Shown: positions 35,101-47,379 of the stretch, one piece after another
How positions within the stretch are numbered: the stretch's first letter is position 1
How the letters are laid out: each line of letters begins with the position of its first letter
Assembly: GCA_022432975.1 (NCBI GenBank)
Contig: CM039503.1
Location: 54,744,466-54,808,465 of the forward strand
DNA length: 64,000 bases
Direction: 5' to 3'
DNA from: Begonia masoniana
Lineage: Eukaryota; Streptophyta; Magnoliopsida; Cucurbitales; Begoniaceae
Translations under genes and position numbers: made by a program
Notes under the pieces: generated by a model
Databases searched by the model: none
What the model was told of the DNA's origin: nothing
What the model saw: only the letters and a program-made list of their open reading frames with translations

Positions 35101-35193
35101 GGTGTTGTGCTTGGAATTAGATGCGGAGTGGTCGGGCTGGCTGTAGCCCAGAAAGTAGTTTCCTTGGAAAGATCCTCGGCATGTATTGCCCAT
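32119..35193 (-). CDS. Calcium-dependent protein kinase, CPK5/6/26 type (569 aa)
   Basis: Ca2+-activated Ser/Thr kinase of stress, immune and ABA signalling (family knowledge). Seven exons with matching phases: 34413-35193, 34104-34247, 33875-34027, 33035-33150, 32804-32971, 32493-32717, 32119-32241; total 1710 nt, no breaks. The N-terminus MGNTCRG allows N-myristoylation at Gly2 and palmitoylation at Cys5, so the protein is likely at the plasma membrane. Kinase domain: [11 protein letters not shown] loop, [25 protein letters not shown]. Autoinhibitory junction near [23 protein letters not shown] is followed by four EF-hands ([34 protein letters not shown]). The C-terminus [10 protein letters not shown] is typical of the CPK5/6/26 group. 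ATG 35193 was chosen over an upstream in-frame ATG because it opens the acylation motif. The paralogue cannot be fixed without a tree. Confidence 0.94.
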
Positions 35194-38024
35194 GAAAGTG
35201 AAACAGACAGAAAATTTCACACTTCACTCAGGCTTTTTCTCATACAAGTAGTGATCATCAATCCCACCCTCAAATCCTACGCAAAAATAGGTTGTGCAAA
35301 GCTCGATTAGATGAAAATTTGTTGCTGATTCGAAAAAGCGAAACCTACAGAAATGTACGCAGATCAGACAGCTCGTTTGTTTCCGCAGAAAATAGCTTTG
35401 GGGTTAAACGATCACGACCCAGAAAAGCTGGGAGGAAGCAACGTAATGATAAGATCTACGATTCCAAAATAAGCCATCATGTAAGGAAACAATCGGAACT
35501 TAACGCAGAAAAAACAGCTGAATCTATTGATCAAATCCTTACCCAAAAATTACGAGGGATCGTAGCTTTAAATAACCAAGAAATTACGAAACAACAAACC
35601 AAATCGTTTTCGATGAGGATTCATTAAGAAAAGCAACAACTTTCCAGAAATAAAGCGGGGTGGTAAAGATCACTCACCAGTTCTCGAATTCACGAAAAGA
35701 AGAAACTGAGGAAATCGGATATGATTGGCTCCACCAAAGATTTAATACAACAATTCAACAGTCGTAATGATTTCTATTTCCAGCTACATTTTACTAGTCT
35801 TCTTGGAATCAGGAAGACCAAAACGTTGTCATTCGGATGGTGCTGCTGAGAAACATCGGAGGAAGACAAGTGCTGACCACCTTCGTTTAGTTTCTCTCTC
35901 CTCCACTTTCTCTCTCTATTTTACTTTTTCTTCAATTAAAAATAGAAAATCTCCCGCTAAACCTCAGTGGGTACGTGAGTTTGTAATTTGTTTTCACAAT
36001 TTCTTTTTTTCCTTTTGCGTGATTGGAGAGCATTCAGCAAAACAATACGCGGTTTCAATGATACCAAGAGCGGGTGGCGTTTATTTCCAACCAACAGTCA
36101 GCTTAGTTGGAACAAGACAGTGTGGCTTTAGCTATCAGTGATTGGTTCGTGTTTTTCACGCGGTGTAAATGAGAGTAACTAAGTCTTTTTATCCAGATTT
36201 ATGGTCAAAATTATTTAATTGTACTAATTTAGTAACATATTTATGGTAAATTAATTCTTATAATTTGACTAATTCATAGTAAGAAACTCATTAATAGCAT
36301 GTTTACTTTCTAATTTTATTTATTAATACTTATTTATTGACGTGACATTCAATAATTTAAGTAATTAATAGGATAAATTACGAATAATTAAAATAAGTTA
36401 TTAATTATACAGATCAGTAAGTGTCACGTTATCAAGTAAATATGAAGAGTAAACATAACATTAGTCTAGAAAACTGTTTAAATCTTTCAATTTTCTCGAG
36501 AATGTTTAAAGTTTTGTCAAATTCTTTTCTACGCGTAAGAAAAGAGGAAGAGAGAGATCCACTTAATGCATAACACGTGTAAACAAAAATAATTAGGAAA
36601 TCAACTACTCGTGAATTACTCAATCTCCCTGAGTTCAGAAGTGTTCTTTACCCTAAGGCCTAAAGACAATTATCTTTAGTTAGAACCAACTCGTTTTTCT
36701 GTATTATCTAATATCGTTTTTTCTCCATAGCATCTATATCTCCATAATCTCTTTCCCCAATATTTCTTCTCTTTTATACTTATTTGTATATATTTCACGT
36801 GATTTTTCTTTTATCGTAACATTTTTCAAAACTCGTTAAAAATCAAATTGACATGAAATTGCACGTGGATGATAAGTTTGGTTGATACAGAGCCAATTCC
36901 AATAGACTTATAAAGTCTCATTGTTGTGCACATAGTGATAACTAAAATTGTGTTATATAAATCTATGAGACTAATATGACTAATAAAATCTACATTTATT
37001 TAGTATATAGTTTCACTAAAATAAGAGAAGCGCTGAGTATATTATGACGCCATATACATATAGAAAAAAAAATAACAGTTTACTAGGTTTTATTTTGATT
37101 TTTTTTTCAAAAAAATTAAATATAAATCAAAAAAAGGAAAAATAAAATCAACATATATTAATCCAACTGATTAAAATTAAATCTAACAAACTCAATTCAA
37201 CTATCTATGATTAAAACAAAATTTAAAAAACTAAATTCGATATCCAAAATTAATCCAACCATCTAACATACAAACTAAATCAAACTATTCAATATTAAAA
37301 TGAAATATAAGAAATTAAATCAAATATAAAAAATGAATCTAACTACTTTAAAAATATAAATTTAATAACAAATCAAACTAAATATTATATTACTTTTTGA
37401 AATATCTCTGCAGACAACTTAAATCAATACTTGCAAACTCTGCAAGAAGCAGTGAAGCACTAAATTAAGAGAAATCATAATATTGAGTGCAGCTCTATCA
37501 TAAATCAGAATCACCAAATTTAGAGAAGTTTTTCGGCAACCAGTCAAACAATATTCAATAATGAATAAACACAGTCAATTAAGAGAATTAGAGAAGTCAT
37601 TAAGCTTGGGCAATATTCAAACAAATAACAATATCATCAAGCATTGGTCGAATATGAATTGCGTGGGCCACGGAGACTGAGAGGTTGAATGGAGATTGGC
37701 GTCCGTTGACGGCGAATGCTGAGTTGCTGACTGCTCGACGTGAGCACTGAGCGTGACTATATGGCGAACTGCGACTGCGTGAGGATTGAGAGCGACCGAA
37801 AGGCGAACTGTGAGTCTGCGAAGTGCGACGCAGACGACAAATGTGCGTTCTGTTCTGAGTCTTACAAGGAATGAGGAGTTAGGAGTGAGTGACTATTAAG
37901 TATCGACCGAGCCCTTACTTTTGATTTAAAATCAGAAGAATGAGTCTGATTTTTCACGAGAGTTCAAGATTTTGGTGCCCAGACCATGGACCGGACCCGG
38001 ACCAATGAATTTTTGGGTGGGAGG
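35194..38024. other. CDPK leader/promoter and AT-rich repeat remnants
   Basis: A GTGAGTG donor read on the minus strand near 35673-35679 suggests a 5' UTR intron of the CDPK. 36150-37550 is AT-rich with no gene. 37640-37900 is a GC-richer patch with imperfect short repeats (GCGAACTG..., GCGAC...). 37980-38010 has GGACCGGACCC-type words that resume after the inserted LTRs at 40850-40930, ending in a CCACCCCTA-like word. This may be a remnant of a hAT-type element, but the other terminus was not found. Confidence 0.4.
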
Positions 38025-38289
38025 TGTTGACTTATATTATGTTTAAGTCTAACGATGTTTTTGATGATGTGTTATTAAGTAATGTAATTTGATTGAGATT
38101 ATGTTAATGAAGATAATAAGCTGATTATCGAATTAAATATATGAGATTAATAAACAAATAAATAATTATGTTATATGTATTTATCTGGATATGTCCTTTA
38201 AAAAAGAGTATTTTAGTTGACTAATAAATCTGTTTAAGTGTTCAGAAAAACAAGACTAAAATTGTTCTATATTCTGCATATCCTCCGAT

Positions 38290-38800
38290 AGCAAAGCAAA
38301 AGTTTACATCTTCCGCCAACTAAACGACGAAGGCGGTGCATTTCAAAGAAAAGCTTACATCCGCCACTCGTTGAAAGACAAAGCAAAGTTTACATCTTTC
38401 GCCAGCTAAACGACAAGAACTACATCCACCGCTGGCTCTTTGAAGAAGACTTCTTCGCCAGCTAAACGACAAAGAATTACATCTACCGCTGGCGTTTCAA
38501 AGTCTTCCAAAGATTACATCTGCCGATAGCTACACGACAATGATTACATCCTCTGATGGCTAGACGACAAAGTTCAAGTTCCACCGCTGAAATTTCTGAA
38601 GACATCCACCGCTAGCTTTTCAAAGGAACATCCATCTGTGAACAGTGTTTCAGAATTACATCTATCGCAACCGATACCGGTTCATGGTTTATAAAGTCAC
38701 ATCTACCGATACCGGTTCAAGGTTTATAAAGTCACATCTACCGATACCGGTTCAAACAATGTAAAGCTACATCCACCTATGGCGGTTCAGCGTTTTTAAA
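38290..38800. repeat. Degenerate tandem repeats inside the outer solo LTR
   Basis: Many imperfect units built on ACATCYACCG...AGCTAAACGACAA follow each other. At 38680-38760 two cleaner copies share a ~40-bp unit with GTTTATAAAGTCACATC and CCGATACCGGTTCA. Internal expansion of this sort is common in long plant LTRs. Confidence 0.75.
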
Positions 38801-39027
38801 GTCGCATCTTCCAGTGTACAGTATCTTCCGTCAGAATTCAAATTTACCGCGAAGCGATAGCGAAAGTCGTCAAGAGCTTTAACTCCTGTCCACTAATGGC
38901 GAAGCACGAAAACAACTTCAGAACGCAACGACTAGCTGTCTAAATATGGATGTTTCTCCAACGGTAATATATTTTCATATCCAGAAAGAAGCATTCAATA
39001 AAGAGAGCCGATAACAGACAGAGTATT

Positions 39028-40321
39028 TGATAAGTGTGTATTTTACACACTTTATTGTATTCTTTAATATTTGAATTGATGAGTTTTACTCAAGTATATG
39101 AAAATTCTGATATATTTGGTGAGTGTGTAGAAAAAAATTTGAGAATTACAGGTTTCAGTGAAATCATTCCATAAGAAAAGTAGAGCAATTGTCGATCGAT
39201 CGGCTATTTTAATTGTTTTAATCTCAACCGTTGATAAATCGACTATTTTAATTGATGGAGGTTTTTGAATCTGGACCGTTGAAGCTTGTTTTAATCTTAG
39301 CCGTCGAAGATGATTGTGGGTTAGGCTTCAAATTAATTGATAAATAAGTTATATGTTAACTTAATTAGAGTCATTCAGAGAAGGGAGAGAGAGCAGCCCT
39401 ACAGAGAGAGAAACGACTTCAAGGAAGCCCGAGGAATCATAGAGAAAATTGTGAAAGTGTGAAGGCATCTACGACGATCAACTGAGTTTTTCTTCCTCTT
39501 TTTTTAGTTTCTTTTATTTTTATTTGTCTTCTAAAACTATGATTCTTATTAATTTTAGTTTTATTTTCTTTTTCTCATTCATGAACTAAATTTATTTTCT
39601 AGGGTTACGATGTGACTGAAACTCGACTGTTTAATATTTCTAATTTAGTTTTTATTTTCCCTTTTAAGATATCGTGTTGAGTATTCTTGTCTGTTCTTCA
39701 TGCTTAATTTTGCCTGATCACCAAAGTTAAAATTTTTAGAGTTGTTTCAAAAAACGGAAGCTGCAAAATAATTGGGCATTGATAAGTTTACAATGAACTT
39801 ATTCTAGACTAGGGATAGCTAGGACTTTTATGTAGTTTTATGATTTTCTGCACTTAATGTATTCAACTGATTTGAGTTCGAGACTGAGAGGTGATAACCT
39901 GTTAGTTGGATAATATTATTATAGCTTGGGAGAGAATAATAATTAAAATAGAAAAATCACTGTCAACACGTATGATTAGGAAATATTAACTAAATTAGGG
40001 ATATTAAATAGGAAAGTGGATGTGAAATCAGAATCCCTAGATTCTTTCTTAATATTTACCAAATCTTTAATTATTTTCCTGCCATTTATTTTAGTTTCCT
40101 AATTCGTTTACTTCAATTACTTTAGTTATTTAATTGTTTAATTTAAAATCAAATAAAAATCAAATCTTTTTAATAAAAATTAAATTGTTTTAGTCCAGTT
40201 AATTTAAAATTAACTTAATTTAATATTTTAATAAAACTATTCATTGTGGATTCGACTCTTACTTAAAAAACTATATTACTTGTGCGACACGTACACTTGC
40301 GTATCACGATTTTTCGCAACA
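39028..40321 (+). mobile_element. Nested solo LTR (1294 bp)
   Basis: Inserted in the outer LTR. It starts TGATAAGTGTG and ends TTTTTCGCAACA, with 5-bp target duplication GTATT (39023-39027, 40322-40326). Near its end are the words GTGGATTCGACTC and CGACACGTACACTTGCG, a block I recall from plant Gypsy-type LTRs. There is no coding sequence. It must be younger than the LTR it interrupts. Confidence 0.85.
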
Positions 40322-40828
40322 GTATTTAAAAGAGAAAAAGAATCTCGGGAGAAAAATAACTTTTGCGAAAATCATTGTTGAGCCCTAACGAGCAAACTTT
40401 TGTAATCACTCTTTATTTTTCTTCTACATCTCTCTGATTCTAAACTTGAAATTCAATCTCTGAGAGAGTGTAGTTTGTGCTGAAAAATTACCTACTTACT
40501 ATTGTATAAAAGGCTGTGGATTGTGGCCCGTGAAGAGTAATCCAGTTGTTGTAAATTCAGTAGATCGACGCCCGGAAAGTTCGATCTAGTTTTCTCGTGA
40601 GGAGAATGAAAGAATCTTCAAGAGGGAGCCTTGAAGCATGGACGTAGGCAAGCTTAGCTGAACCACGTTAAAAACTGTCATGTCAATTTCTCTCTCTCTT
40701 TTTTTATTGTTTGATTATTTGCTGTTTTCTTATCAATTAAACATAAGAGAGAAATTGATTAGATTAACAAATTAAGTTTAAAAAGTCTAATTCACCCCAC
40801 TCTTAGACAAATACGATCTTACAGGAGG

Positions 40829-42004
40829 ATCGATCCCGAACCGAAAATCTTGGAGGACTGACCAAAATCGGACCAAAACCTTCAGTCCGGTCCGGTTCAC
40901 ATTTGGATGGGTTATTTCCACCCCTATTTATTGGAGTTTTAAAAGGCCCACCTTCAATCTTCGGTCAATGACTACCTGTTCTCCAGTATACCTTCTTCTA
41001 TCAAAAGTCAACTTTTTTTATTTTACAGCTATGTCACAATAAATGCAAGAAGGACAAATGGGAAACATAGATATTTATTATCATTTTAATTAATTTTAAA
41101 ATAAAGATATTATGCAAAATATCATGAATATGAGAAGTATGTAGAATTTAGATCTTTTAATCGCGAGTAAATTAATTTTATAAATAATGTCACGTTCATT
41201 CTCTAATCATACACATTAATCCGAGAAAATTGATTAACTGATGCAATAAATAATTTATTTTAATTATTTATAATTTATTCTATCAGTTGCATCAATCAAT
41301 GATTATCATAATTATTTTTCTTTTACGTTAAGGTATAAGTTTTTATAACTTGAAAATGAAGACCAAATGGTGAGAATTCATTGATTAGAATTTGTTCTTT
41401 AACGTGTTCTTATTTTTTCTTGTGAATGAACAATTGTCCTTAAATTTAACAATTATTTATTTTCATCAATGTTTTCATACTTCAATTCAAACCACGAAAC
41501 ACAATAACTTAATATTAATCATAAAAAAATAACAATCGACCCGTGTGGGTCGTGGTGGTACGAATTCTATTTCGACGATGATTAAAACACAATTTGATAC
41601 TCTAAAAACGCTTGTCATGGTGTTTTACGGTGCGAAATTACCCGATTTGGTTAGACGAGGAGAGTATAAAATGAAATAAAACTTAGGATATTGTTTTTAA
41701 TGTCAAAGTTTAATTTGGTGATATAAAGTTTTAGAGATTATTGTATGATTTTATTTAGAGTAACTCATGTCAATTACAAAACTTTTACATCAACTTTTTG
41801 TAGCACAATTTTCTAGACCCGTTCAAAAAATTAGTTGTGATTAGGGATGGAGACAAGGAGTAGTCCGACCAGTCACAAGTAATGAGACAAAATTAATATG
41901 ATAACGTTGTCAAATTAATCGAAGCTCAATGATTGTGAGAAAATAATGTTACGTTACTCGTTACTCGCCAAATATCTCAAATAATAATTAATGTAATTAA
42001 GATA
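40829..42004. other. Gene-free AT-rich DNA
   Basis: After the outer LTR the interrupted GGACC-rich sequence continues to about 40930, followed by AT-rich DNA. No gene, RNA or complete repeat was recognised. Confidence 0.4.
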
Positions 42005-42013
42005 TAATTAATA

Positions 42014-42505
42014 GAGAAAAATTTAATTTAGTCCCAACGTATGGGATCAGTGATCATTTAGTCCCTAACGTTTATTTTTGACCTAATCAGACACTATTGT
42101 ATACACCGTTTGCCATTCAAATCCTCTCTTTAAATTTTTCGTTAAGTTTGACAGGTGCTCTACACGTGCGCTGCTAAAACTCTTAAATACCCTCATTTCC
42201 TTCCGAAATCCCTAGAGTAAAAGTTAAATTTGTCTGAAATCTTTACCGTAAATTCAAATTGAAATAATGAGAGATAGTTTAGTGTATGTTTTTAAAGTGA
42301 ATTTAACTTTTACTTTAGAGATTTCGGGAAGAAATGAGAATATTTTGAGATTTTAGCAGCGCACGTGTCAAATTTAACAGAAAATTTAACGGGAGGGTTT
42401 GAATTGCAAACGGTGTATACGATAGGATCTGATTTGGTCAAAAATAAACGTTAGAGATTAAATGACCACTGATCTCATACGTTGGGACTATATTAAACTT
42501 TTTTC
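42014..42505. mobile_element. MULE-type foldback MITE with 9-bp target duplication
   Basis: 492 bp. Two long inverted arms (about 42014-42231 and 42299-42505) pair at roughly nine of ten positions. The ends read GA(A/G)AAAA and, inside, TAGTCCCAACGTATG on both sides. The flanks carry a perfect 9-bp direct repeat TAATTAATA (42005-42013, 42506-42514). A 9-bp duplication with long TIRs is the mark of Mutator-like elements. No transposase is present. It lies about 300 bp upstream of the EXORDIUM-like start. Confidence 0.9.
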
Positions 42506-42806
42506 TAATTAATATAATAAATTATAAATAATTAATTTATAATTTGATAAGCAGAAAATATTTTAAAAATGGTACACAAATTCGGAGAGTAGAGAGAGAA
42601 AGAGGAGAGAGATAATAACGAGAGTGAGTGCTCACACAGTGGAAGTGAAGCGAAGCTAGCTGTCTCCAGCCCATTTCCCCCTCGTTCTCTCTTCGTCCTT
42701 CTCTATATAATTCTTCGGCTTCCTCTTTTCGTCTTCATCTCTCTCTATCTTGCCTCTTCTGTCACCGCCATTAACGAAGAGCAGCGAGTTACTTTATTGC
42801 TTCATA

Positions 42807-43862
42807 ATGTCGATAACCCATTTCTTAGTTTTCAGTGTTTTGCTCGTTTTCAGCTGCCATGTTGCTGCTTCGGATTCTGGACCCGAAGTTCAGACATTGA
42901 AGACGCACCCACAAGCTCAATACTTCAACCCGAAGCTTCCGCCTAGAGCTCTGTCGTCGTCGAAGAAATACGAAGGGTCCTCCGATCTGGTGAAGCTCCG
43001 GTACCATATGGGTCCAGTGCTCTCGTCGCCGCCCATCAATATTTACCTCATCTGGTACGGAAAGTGGGCTTTGCCGCAGAAGTTCATAATCAAGGATTTT
43101 CTTCTGTCCATCTCCACCACTGATCTCTCCGCCGCTCCGGCGCCTTCTGTTGCTCAGTGGTGGCGCACTGTTTCCCTGTACACTGATCAGACCGGTGCCA
43201 ACGTGTCACGCTCTGTCGTCATCGCCGGCGAGTATGCAGACCTGAAGTACTCCCACGGAAATCAACTTACTCGCCTCTCCGTTCAGCAAGTTATCGCCTC
43301 TGCCGTGCTAGCCGCTCCGTTTCCGGTTGATCACAAGAACGGTGTTTATCTTATTCTGACGTCCGACGACGTCACTATGCAGGATTTTTGTCGGGCAGTT
43401 TGTGGGTTTCATTATTTCACTTTTCCGTCTATGGTGGGTTATACACTACCCTACGCTTGGATCGGAAATTCCGGTAAACAATGTCCTGAAGTCTGCGCCT
43501 ATCCGTTCGCCATACCTGGATACATGGCCGGAGGCGGACCCGGAGTCCTCTCCCCACCGAACAAAGACGTTGGAGTCGATGGAATGATCAGCGTCATCGG
43601 TCACGAACTGGCCGAGCTATCCACGAACCCATTGATAAACGCATGGTACGCCGGTGAGGATCCAACGGCGCCAACGGAGATCGGAGACTTGTGCGAGGGC
43701 CTTTACGGGACAGGCGGCGGCGGCGGGTATATTGGACAGGTGATGAAGGACGTAGAAGGGAGAACTTTTAATTTGAACGGGAGAAAGGGAAGAAAATTCA
43801 TGGTTCAGTGGCTATGGAGTCCGGTGTTGAAAGCTTGCGCTGGTCCAAATGCTTTGGATTAA
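42807..43862 (+). CDS. EXORDIUM-like secreted protein (351 aa)
   Basis: Member of the plant phosphate-induced/EXORDIUM family of cell-wall proteins linked to brassinosteroid- and carbon-responsive growth (family knowledge; biochemical activity unknown). Start ATG 42807: the next residues ([21 protein letters not shown]) form a clear signal peptide, whereas the upstream in-frame ATG (42750) would bury it. Family blocks: [109 protein letters not shown], and [24 protein letters not shown]. There are no introns and the frame is intact at the usual length. I recall Arabidopsis EXL5 (At2g17230) as a likely relative. A TATA-like CTATATAA is at 42702-42709. Confidence 0.92.
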   Translation: MSITHFLVFSVLLVFSCHVAASDSGPEVQTLKTHPQAQYFNPKLPPRALSSSKKYEGSSDLVKLRYHMGPVLSSPPINIYLIWYGKWALPQKFIIKDFLLSISTTDLSAAPAPSVAQWWRTVSLYTDQTGANVSRSVVIAGEYADLKYSHGNQLTRLSVQQVIASAVLAAPFPVDHKNGVYLILTSDDVTMQDFCRAVCGFHYFTFPSMVGYTLPYAWIGNSGKQCPEVCAYPFAIPGYMAGGGPGVLSPPNKDVGVDGMISVIGHELAELSTNPLINAWYAGEDPTAPTEIGDLCEGLYGTGGGGGYIGQVMKDVEGRTFNLNGRKGRKFMVQWLWSPVLKACAGPNALD

Positions 43863-44235
43863 AAGCTCTGTAATTTTTGTTGGTTTTTACTTGATTGCTC
43901 CGTTAGATGGTGGCGATGGAGATAAAGTGAACGAGAAAAGGCTTCTCGTAAGCTTACTGTAATTTTCTTAGCCATAGACGGGTTACCTGGTGGGAAGAAG
44001 ACAGACACTTGGAGGAGACGGAAGAGGTTTTTATTCAGTGTAAAGAATTTTCCTTAAAATTATTATTTAATAAAATTAAGGTTAATTATATCTTTCCCAC
44101 ACCTAATTATTTTTATTAATTATCTATTTTTAGCAATAATCATTTTCTGCGCTTCAATTAATTTAATAAATTATTTATTTAAAATTTATTACATTAATTA
44201 TATCAATTATTATTTGACACGTAAATGACTCATGT
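43863..44235. other. EXORDIUM-like 3' UTR and spacer
   Basis: 3' UTR of the EXORDIUM-like gene followed by AT-rich spacer, ending at the Cassandra-type LTR. No gene is seen. Confidence 0.4.
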
Positions 44236-44502
44236 TGTAACGACTCATTTTTTCAGCAAGATATTGTCCGCTCTGGGGATTGGGTCGTAGCCCAATATCA
44301 TCCCCACGCCTTTGTTTGGTGAGGACTTCTCAGTCGGTCACCCAACCTGGTACTATTCTCGCCGAAACACTTTTAACTTCGGAGTTTTTATGGGATCCGT
44401 TGTCATTTGTGCTCTAAAACGCGTCTTGCTATCTTGGGAGGGTCTCTTTACATATGTTTCATTTCCACATACTTCCCCAAGCGATGTGGAATGTGACGAC
44501 CA
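44236..44502 (-). mobile_element. Cassandra-type TRIM LTR carrying 5S-rRNA-like sequence
   Basis: On the minus strand a start near CACATTCCACATCGCTTGGGGAAG and an end near GGACAATATCTTGCTG...GTTACA match the LTR style of Cassandra TRIMs. Between them (about 44311-44417) lies a decayed 5S rRNA gene: GGATCCCATAAAAACTCCGAAGTTAA, TTCGGCGAGAATAGTACCAGG and GGGTGACCGACTGAGAAGTCCTC follow the order of the 5S internal promoter. Cassandra LTRs are known to contain 5S-derived promoters. No second LTR and no target repeat were found, so this is a solo or truncated LTR with approximate ends. Confidence 0.8.
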
Positions 44503-45210
44503 TCTTTTTACAACCCGTCACCTTTCGGTTCGCCCGCGATGACGTACCGCCATTCAGATTCCGGTTCGTGCAGCCATCGTACACATACTTATACATCTGG
44601 GTCATCATGTATCGTGGGATTATTTCATTTCAACAAAAATAAATAAAAATTAGAAGGTAAATTATGTGATCCACAGCTAAGAATGGGACCCAAAAAAACC
44701 TTCAAAAATAAAAAATCCTTTATTGTTATTGGTCGTCATAAATTTGGACACTTAGAGGGGAACCCACCCTGACTTCCTTTTTGTCCTACCCTAGGTTTCA
44801 ACTTTTGCTTTTAATTCTCTAAAATAGACATTTTTTAATTTAGATTCTACATTTTATTAAATTTTGAATAATTGAGTTTCATAAACTATAATAATTACCA
44901 CAAATAATTAAAAAAAAATCAAAACTTACTTGGAAAATTTTAATGTACAAAAAAATTCAGAGTAAATTTGTGGCGATCCCGACCCCGTCAGGGCCTATAT
45001 CGTGACGTGTATTCATTTAATCATCGTCCGTTCACATAAAATTTTTCATTTCATTTCTTTTTTTATCGGGCTCTAATAAAACTTCTCGTTCACAAAACAG
45101 AATTAATTCACTATATTTATGAAAATACCCTTATATAACGAAAAATATAAAAATTTATAAAACCAGGTGTTACAAAATTAAAGAAATTTATTATAAGTTT
45201 TACTACTCAA

Positions 45211-45268
<58 letters not shown>

Positions 45269-47374
45269 CAAAGTCAACAAACATGAAAGAATAATATTAG
45301 GTGCGGAAATTAAAGACCCTAGGTTTAATAATATAAAAGGTTATGAAAATATCAAAATCACGAGGTTGTCTTGGACCCAGCCAATGATAACAATCCAAGT
45401 CAGCCAGCTGGATGCCATGTGTCTCTCCCTGAGAGATTTTTTATTTATTTTTCCTTTTTATTAATGCGCGTACAATCAGATTAGCTATTATAATCATTGC
45501 TAATTATTAATTAAATATGTTCTAACGTGACGTCTAATTTAATAATATTAATTGCTGTCTGGATTTAATTGGTTAATTATTTAAATTTCTTTGATTTATA
45601 CACATGTAGAAGCTTCCTAATCACAAGTTTAATTTAACATTATTCTTGGCTTCTTGCTTTCACTTTGGAACAACACAACATGAGGATACATGTCGTATAA
45701 GTTTAAAAAAAAAAACTATAAATTTACATTTTTTTTATAAACGTGTCATTGCAAGTTCGAGTGTTCTTTAATTTTGTTATATTTCTTGCAGTCAAGGGTG
45801 ACTACGGTTCGGAGTGTATTCAACAGAAGAACATCATTTTATTCTCTGAAGTAGGAGCTCGTTGTTTATTAGCGGAATCCCATTTCAGAGACCAATTTTA
45901 GAACAAGAGCATGGTGCAGGATCTCACGAACTGAGAGTATGCTCCGGACTTTGTCTTTTTAACGTAAAAATGGGAGATAGAGAGCCCGCTCTCGACCAGT
46001 TGGCTCCGCCGAGTGTTGTTTTCTTAACAAAAACATAATTTAAGAGTGATTTTATATTAACCAACGTACTTTTATTGTTATTTCTTTATTATAAATGAAT
46101 GTAACGTAGATAATATTTCAAAAATTTATACATAACATTATTTAAAAAAAAGCGAAAGACGTTTTTGGAGTCTAATTAGTTAAGGAATGAAAAAGACACT
46201 CAACTATGAGTGCCCTTCATAATTGTCATTATGGCAACAGCTCTGTACTATGGTTGACCATCACTATAAAATTACATCATCGAGCTAAGATATTTATTTG
46301 TCTGTCACCATTTTTACGTGTTATTCATTTATTAAATATATATGTCTTAATTACAAATTAAAATAAAAATACAAAACTAAATCTTGGATAATCATTTAGT
46401 TTTATTTCTTAAATTACAAAGATAGAATAAACAATGTAACACGTGTTAATTTACTTCTACACCGTTAATTTTGAAATTAGCGGACGGAAAAAAATAAAGA
46501 TACAATCTTCGTTCGTGCTACTACGTAGTACATTAGGTAACGTGAAAACGAGAGAGCATTAAAAGTCGTTAGTCATTGGTAGATCAATGAATATTCGACA
46601 CGGAAGATCGTTTGTTCATTCAACTTATGCAATTCAATTAAGACTAACATCCCGTAAAAGTAAGCACAATTTGAGGAAACTAATTGTATTCAAAACGACC
46701 ACAAAACAAGTAGAAACGAAGTTTGCTATGATCATAAGATCAAATCAAAATTATTGTACACGGTACATATTGTGAATCAGTTGAAATTTAGTTTGATCCA
46801 TAAACCAACAATAATTGGCCGATTCGACGTAATATTTTTTACAGATTGTTTTAGTCAAATCTAGTTCAAAGAACTTAGTGGTTTCAACTATAGTTGGTAT
46901 TTTACGTTTACATTCTAATTTCACATTTAGAAGTGATGTTTACGTGTTATTATATCATAGTAGTTCTATTAATTAATAAAAGCATAATTCTCTCAGCGTA
47001 ATGAAATCAGACTGTGCGTAGACTAATTAACGAATCAATAAAATCCCCGAGTCCGATTGATCGGTGCTTTCATTTTAGGAATTTTCATTATTACTTAATT
47101 GGTGTATAGATACGATTCAAGGTCCCCATTTTATTTATGTGTTGGATGTGGATGTGACATTGAATGAATAGACATATAGACATGGGAACCATTCGTGACT
47201 AGGAGTTAACTTCAAATTAATGTTCTAACTATAAGTTGAGAAAACAGATACAAATTAAATAAATAATCGAATAATTATTAGGAGAACAAATCTTCAGAAC
47301 AACTAAAAATATCTTATTTTTACCCACAAAATTTTTAATTAGTTATTAGCTGTTAACAGAAGATAAATGAAAAA
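44503..47374. other. Gene-free repeat-rich DNA
   Basis: 2.9 kb with no convincing gene. At about 44975-45175 (minus) a sequence opening TGTAACACCTGG looks like a piece of another LTR. A TA run of about 53 bp is at 45212-45264. The rest is AT-rich. Short frames (e.g. 46587-46775) are chance. Confidence 0.5.
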
Positions 47375-47379
47375 ATAAT

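Larger units (their letters stand above)
38025..40823 (+). mobile_element. Solo LTR (about 1.5 kb) split by a nested solo LTR
   Basis: Begins TGTTGACTTATATTATG and ends GATCTTACA, flanked by the 5-bp direct repeat GGAGG (38020-38024, 40824-40828). No coding, primer site or second LTR is present, so this is an LTR left by recombination. Removing the nested element (39028-40321 and one GTATT copy) leaves 1500 bp. The style of the ends suggests a Copia lineage with long LTRs, which is inference only. Confidence 0.85.

Noticed and set aside
38025..40823. A full-length autonomous LTR retrotransposon
   Set aside because: No coding frames, no primer site and no second LTR; the two sets of target repeats show nested solo LTRs instead.
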